From Paracoccus fistulariae (GTDB taxonomy: Bacteria; Pseudomonadota; Alphaproteobacteria; Rhodobacterales; Rhodobacteraceae), in contig NZ_CP067136.1 in the NCBI RefSeq assembly GCF_028553785.1, forward strand, positions 3,532,501 to 3,596,500: DNA of 64,000 nt, given 5' to 3'. Both the position numbers and the translations under genes were made by a program. The stretch's first letter is position 1. Every line of letters starts with the position of its first letter. The notes under the pieces are model-generated. The model did not search any database, was not told the DNA's origin, and saw only the letters and a program-made list of their open reading frames with translations. Shown here piece by piece: positions 61,230 through 64,000 of the stretch.

Positions 61230-61983
61230 CCGCCGCCCCAGCTTTGCCGACAAGGTCAACGCCGCCGTCGATCGGGCGCTCACGGCCGATCAGGCGACGC
61301 GGCCGCCCCGCGACTATCTCGGCGGCTCGCGCCTCGGCCATGCCTGCGAGCGCGCCCTTCAGTTCGAGTTCACGGCGACGCCGAAGGACGAGGGCCAAGA
61401 CTTCAGCGGCCAATCGCTGCGCATCTTCGCCATCGGCCATGCGCTCGAGGATCTGGCCGTCGCCTGGCTGCGCGGCGCGGGCTTCGACCTCTACACCCGG
61501 AAAGGCAACCGGCCCGATGGCGGCCAGTTCGGTTTCTCGGTCGCTGGCGGGCGCATCCGCGGTCATGTCGACGGCATCATTGCCGCCGGGCCCGAGGGCT
61601 TCGGTCTGGCCGTTCCCGCACTCTGGGAATGCAAGACGATGAACGCGAAGAACTGGCGCGCCTGCGTCAAGGACGGCGTGACGAAATCCAAGCCGGTCTA
61701 CGCCGCCCAGATCGCGCTCTACCAAGCCTACATGGAAGGGACGGTCCCCGGCATCTCGGCCGCGCCCGCGCTCTTCACCGCGATCAACAAGGACACCGCC
61801 GAGCTTCATCATGAGCTGGTGCCTTTCGACGCCGATCTCGCGCAGCGCATGTCGGACCGCGGGGTGCGGATCCTTCAGGCGACCGATGCGGGCGAGCTTC
61901 TGCCGCGCGTCGCCACCACGCCCGACTTCTTCGAATGCCGCTTCTGCCCCTGGTCCGAGCGCTGCTGGGGGCTTCCCGCATGA
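61216..61983 (+). CDS. PD-(D/E)XK nuclease, Cas4/RecB-like
   Basis: A 255-residue nuclease of the phage Cas4/RecB type. The catalytic core reads GHVDGIIAAG followed by ALWECKTMNAKNW (the D...E-x-K motif near residues 120-145), with an upstream His region RIFAIGHALEDLAV and a downstream QIALYQAYM. The C-terminus has CRFCPWSERCW, cysteines that with Cys47 could hold an iron-sulfur cluster. GGGAGG precedes the ATG at 61216; a frame open to 61138 is excluded. No CRISPR array is nearby, so it serves element replication or recombination. Confidence 0.86.
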   Translation: MLDYNRRPSFADKVNAAVDRALTADQATRPPRDYLGGSRLGHACERALQFEFTATPKDEGQDFSGQSLRIFAIGHALEDLAVAWLRGAGFDLYTRKGNRPDGGQFGFSVAGGRIRGHVDGIIAAGPEGFGLAVPALWECKTMNAKNWRACVKDGVTKSKPVYAAQIALYQAYMEGTVPGISAAPALFTAINKDTAELHHELVPFDADLAQRMSDRGVRILQATDAGELLPRVATTPDFFECRFCPWSERCWGLPA

Positions 61984-64000
61984 GCGACGACGGCATCCTG
62001 CACTTCAACCCGTGGATGGACTTCAACGACGGGCCACCGTCCGAGAACCCGTTCGGCTGCGACCCTGATCCCGAGCAGATCGCCGTGTTCCTCGACACCG
62101 TGTTCAGCTGGTGCGAGGGGCTGATCCCGCTACGCGGCTTCGTCGACAAGGGTCAGGGCCGGGACGGCAAGCCGCACAACATCTGGATCCCGGCCGACGA
62201 CACTGCGCCCGAGAAACTCACAACCTTCGCCGGATGGGCGAACCGCGAAGGTGCCGCCGTCTATGTCATTCCCGGCACGGTCGAGGAACAGGGCCAGGCC
62301 CGCGCCGCCGATGTGCTGCAGATGCAGGCCATCGTCGTCGATCTGGACGCGGGTGACATCCCGGCCAAGCTGGACCATGTCACCCGCCACCTCGGAACGC
62401 CGACGCTGATCATCGAAAGCGGCGGGCGCACGCCCGAGGGTGCCGCGAAGCTCCATGTCTGGTGGAAACTGACCGAACCCGCCGAGGGCGAGGATCTGGC
62501 CACCCTCTGCCGCCTGCGCGGCGAGATCGCCGTGAAGGTCGGCGGCGACACGCATTTCCGCTCGGCGCACCAGCCGATCCGGGTGCCCGGCACGGTCTAT
62601 CACAAGCATGGCCATCAACGCCTCGTGCAGATCCGCGAACATCGCGACGTCGAGGTGGATCTTGCGGATTTCGCCGAAAAGGTCGGCGAGATGCCGCCGC
62701 TGCCCGGTGTGGGCTTTGCCAGCGACGTTGCCGCGCCGACCGCGAAGCCCGGCATCGACGCCGTGCTCACCACGCCGGTGCGCGAAGGCGCGGTGGACGA
62801 CTGGTCCCGCTTCCAGGGGGCAAGCGCCGCCATCGGCCATTACGTACGCCTGGTGCACGAGGGCCGCCTCGACCCCTTCGCGGGCTGGGAGGCGATCTGC
62901 GGCTACAACGCCGCCATGTTGCGACCGTCCTGGCCGCTCGATCGGCTGATGGCCGAGTCCGAACGGCTCTGGGCGTTGCATGTGAAGCGCAACGGTCCGC
63001 CGCTCCTGCGCGCGGCCCACGCCGGTGCCCCGGCCAGCCCGCTGCCGACATTCAGCCTCGGCGCGCTGCTCGACGACACGAGCCCGATGCCCGAGGACAT
63101 CATCGGTCCGCGCGTGCTGACGCCGGGCGGTCTCCTGGTGCTGGGGGGCGCGCCCAAGGTCGGCAAGAGTGACTTCCTGATCTCCTGGCTCGTGCACATG
63201 GCGGCGGGCGTGCCGTTCCTCGGCTTCACGCCGCCCCGGCCGCTGCGCGTGTTCTACCTGCAGGCCGAGATCCAGTATCACTACCTGCGCGAGCGCATGC
63301 AGCAGATCGCTCTGGCCGCCGCCGTGATCGCCGCCGCGCGCGACACCTTCATCGCCACGCCCAAGCTGAAGCTGCTGCTCGACGCGGAGGGCGTCGCCCG
63401 CGTGGCCGAGGCGATGCGGGCCGCATTCGCCGACGCGCCGCCCGACATCATCGTCATCGACCCGATCCGCAATCTCTTCGACGGCGGACCTGAGGGGGGC
63501 GGCGAGAACGACAACACCGCCATGATGTTCTTCCTGAAGGACCGCGTGGAGCTCCTGCGCGAGGCGGTCAATCCGGATGCGGGCGTCATCCTCGCTCACC
63601 ACACCCGCAAGGCCAGCAAGCACCAGGTCAAGGACGATCCCTTCCTCGCGCTCTCCGGCGCCAGCGCGCTGCGCGGCTTCTACACCTCAGGTCTGCTCAT
63701 GCACCGACCAGACGAGGATAGCACCGTCCGCAGGCTGGAGATCGAGCTTCGGAACGGCCCTGCGCTGCCGGGCAAGCTCATCGACAAGGTGAAGGGCGAG
63801 TGGGTCGAGCTGAATCCGATGAACGAGCGCCTGGTGCGCAAGGAGGTCGGCGCCAAACTCGATGCCGAACGGCTGCGCAAGCACGATGTCATCCTCGGCA
63901 TGTTGCTGGATGAGGCGGCGAGCGAGCGCCTCTACACCGCGATGCAGTTCGCCGAGACCTTCGAGAACCGGGGAGGTCTGGGCAGCAAGCACACGATCCG
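61980..64000 (+). CDS. RepB-type primase fused to RepA-like AAA helicase (3' end outside window)
   Basis: An ORF coupled to the nuclease gene (ATGA) and open to the last base, 673 residues so far. The N-terminal half has a primase-like core: AIVVDLDAGD near residue 119 with a D-x-D pair, then TLIIESGGRTPEG and KLHVWWKL. The second half is a RecA/RepA-type ATPase with Walker A GGAPKVGKSDF near residue 388 and Walker B DIIVIDPIRNLF near 488, followed by LAHHTRKAS. Such primase-helicase fusions initiate replication of phages, plasmids and integrative elements, and this is probably the replication initiator of the island. Confidence 0.85.
   Translation, partial: MSDDGILHFNPWMDFNDGPPSENPFGCDPDPEQIAVFLDTVFSWCEGLIPLRGFVDKGQGRDGKPHNIWIPADDTAPEKLTTFAGWANREGAAVYVIPGTVEEQGQARAADVLQMQAIVVDLDAGDIPAKLDHVTRHLGTPTLIIESGGRTPEGAAKLHVWWKLTEPAEGEDLATLCRLRGEIAVKVGGDTHFRSAHQPIRVPGTVYHKHGHQRLVQIREHRDVEVDLADFAEKVGEMPPLPGVGFASDVAAPTAKPGIDAVLTTPVREGAVDDWSRFQGASAAIGHYVRLVHEGRLDPFAGWEAICGYNAAMLRPSWPLDRLMAESERLWALHVKRNGPPLLRAAHAGAPASPLPTFSLGALLDDTSPMPEDIIGPRVLTPGGLLVLGGAPKVGKSDFLISWLVHMAAGVPFLGFTPPRPLRVFYLQAEIQYHYLRERMQQIALAAAVIAAARDTFIATPKLKLLLDAEGVARVAEAMRAAFADAPPDIIVIDPIRNLFDGGPEGGGENDNTAMMFFLKDRVELLREAVNPDAGVILAHHTRKASKHQVKDDPFLALSGASALRGFYTSGLLMHRPDEDSTVRRLEIELRNGPALPGKLIDKVKGEWVELNPMNERLVRKEVGAKLDAERLRKHDVILGMLLDEAASERLYTAMQFAETFENRGGLGSKHTI

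Noticed and set aside
61216..61983. CRISPR-associated Cas4
   Set aside because: The nuclease has Cas4/RecB-like motifs, but no repeats, Cas1 or Cas2 are present; phage replication modules carry the same nuclease type.
62130..63623. 497-codon minus-strand frame
   Set aside because: Antisense to the primase-helicase, whose frame is coupled to its neighbour and has Walker motifs.

Overview
The window looks like a chromosomal segment of a GC-rich alphaproteobacterium of the Rhodobacteraceae, most likely Paracoccus or a close relative. The evidence is the gene content: a phaZ / phaC-phaP-phaR polyhydroxyalkanoate (PHA) locus, an ScfR-type short-chain acyl-CoA regulator, a VPLPA-CTERM protein, a hisC-tyrC pair, an orphan fliG and a cspA-thrS neighbourhood. 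The genus is an inference; family level is safer. The window falls into two parts that meet at a serine tRNA (44118-44207).

Bases 1 to about 44.1 kb read as core chromosome. In order they hold: the end of recN; two small secreted paralogues; valine catabolism (mmsB, 3-hydroxyisobutyryl-CoA hydrolase, and mmsA with a divergent LysR gene); a CBS protein; coaD; an SDR plus FAH-family pair; a bactofilin and M23 peptidase pair; the ScfR-family regulator; a drug-efflux MFS gene; dnaB with DnaA boxes upstream; pyrE-pyrC; gap with a 47-residue membrane ORF; an orphan fliG; purB; a TolQ/MotA-like plus OmpA/MotB-like pair; chaC; hisC-tyrC; rpsD; a second MFS gene; a FrnE-like oxidoreductase with an acyl-CoA ligase; cspA; thrS; two alpha/beta hydrolases; and the PHA locus. 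Several junctions are ATGA overlaps, which suggests translational coupling. Regulatory sequences are unusually readable here: paired TTTGCAAA octamers 21 bp apart upstream of the ScfR gene, with a similar pair between mmsA and its LysR gene; CTGC-N3-GCAG palindromes in the phaP promoter; and a 20-bp palindrome upstream of the valine genes.

From the tRNA-Ser to the right end, codon choice changes visibly (CTC leucine codons become common) and the genes are accessory. The first block (44.8-53.3 kb) is a redox and heavy-metal island. It holds CcmG-like and TlpA-like thioredoxins with CcdA, a methyltransferase, two cation transporters, an LspA, a CmtR-type metal sensor, a frameshifted rhodanese, a Tat-exported multicopper oxidase with a methionine-rich insert, and a CYP152-type P450 peroxygenase. 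The second block (53.5-64.0 kb) is a mobile element. On the minus strand are four genes joined by ATGA overlaps: a small ORF, DUF2924, a large serine recombinase and a ParB-like HTH protein. Divergent from them is a coupled pair of genes I do not recognise (56172-57739). A phage- or plasmid-like replication module follows: a zinc-finger ORF, a DUF669-like protein, an SF2 helicase, a DUF6511 protein, an HNH-like zinc protein, a PD-(D/E)XK nuclease and a primase-helicase that runs off the end.

The best candidates for something undescribed are the unrecognised gene pair at 56172-57739, the tightly coupled recombinase cassette beside it, the histone-H1-like tail on PhaC, and the apparent ScfR control of mmsA. 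No CRISPR array, rRNA operon or intact insertion sequence was seen.
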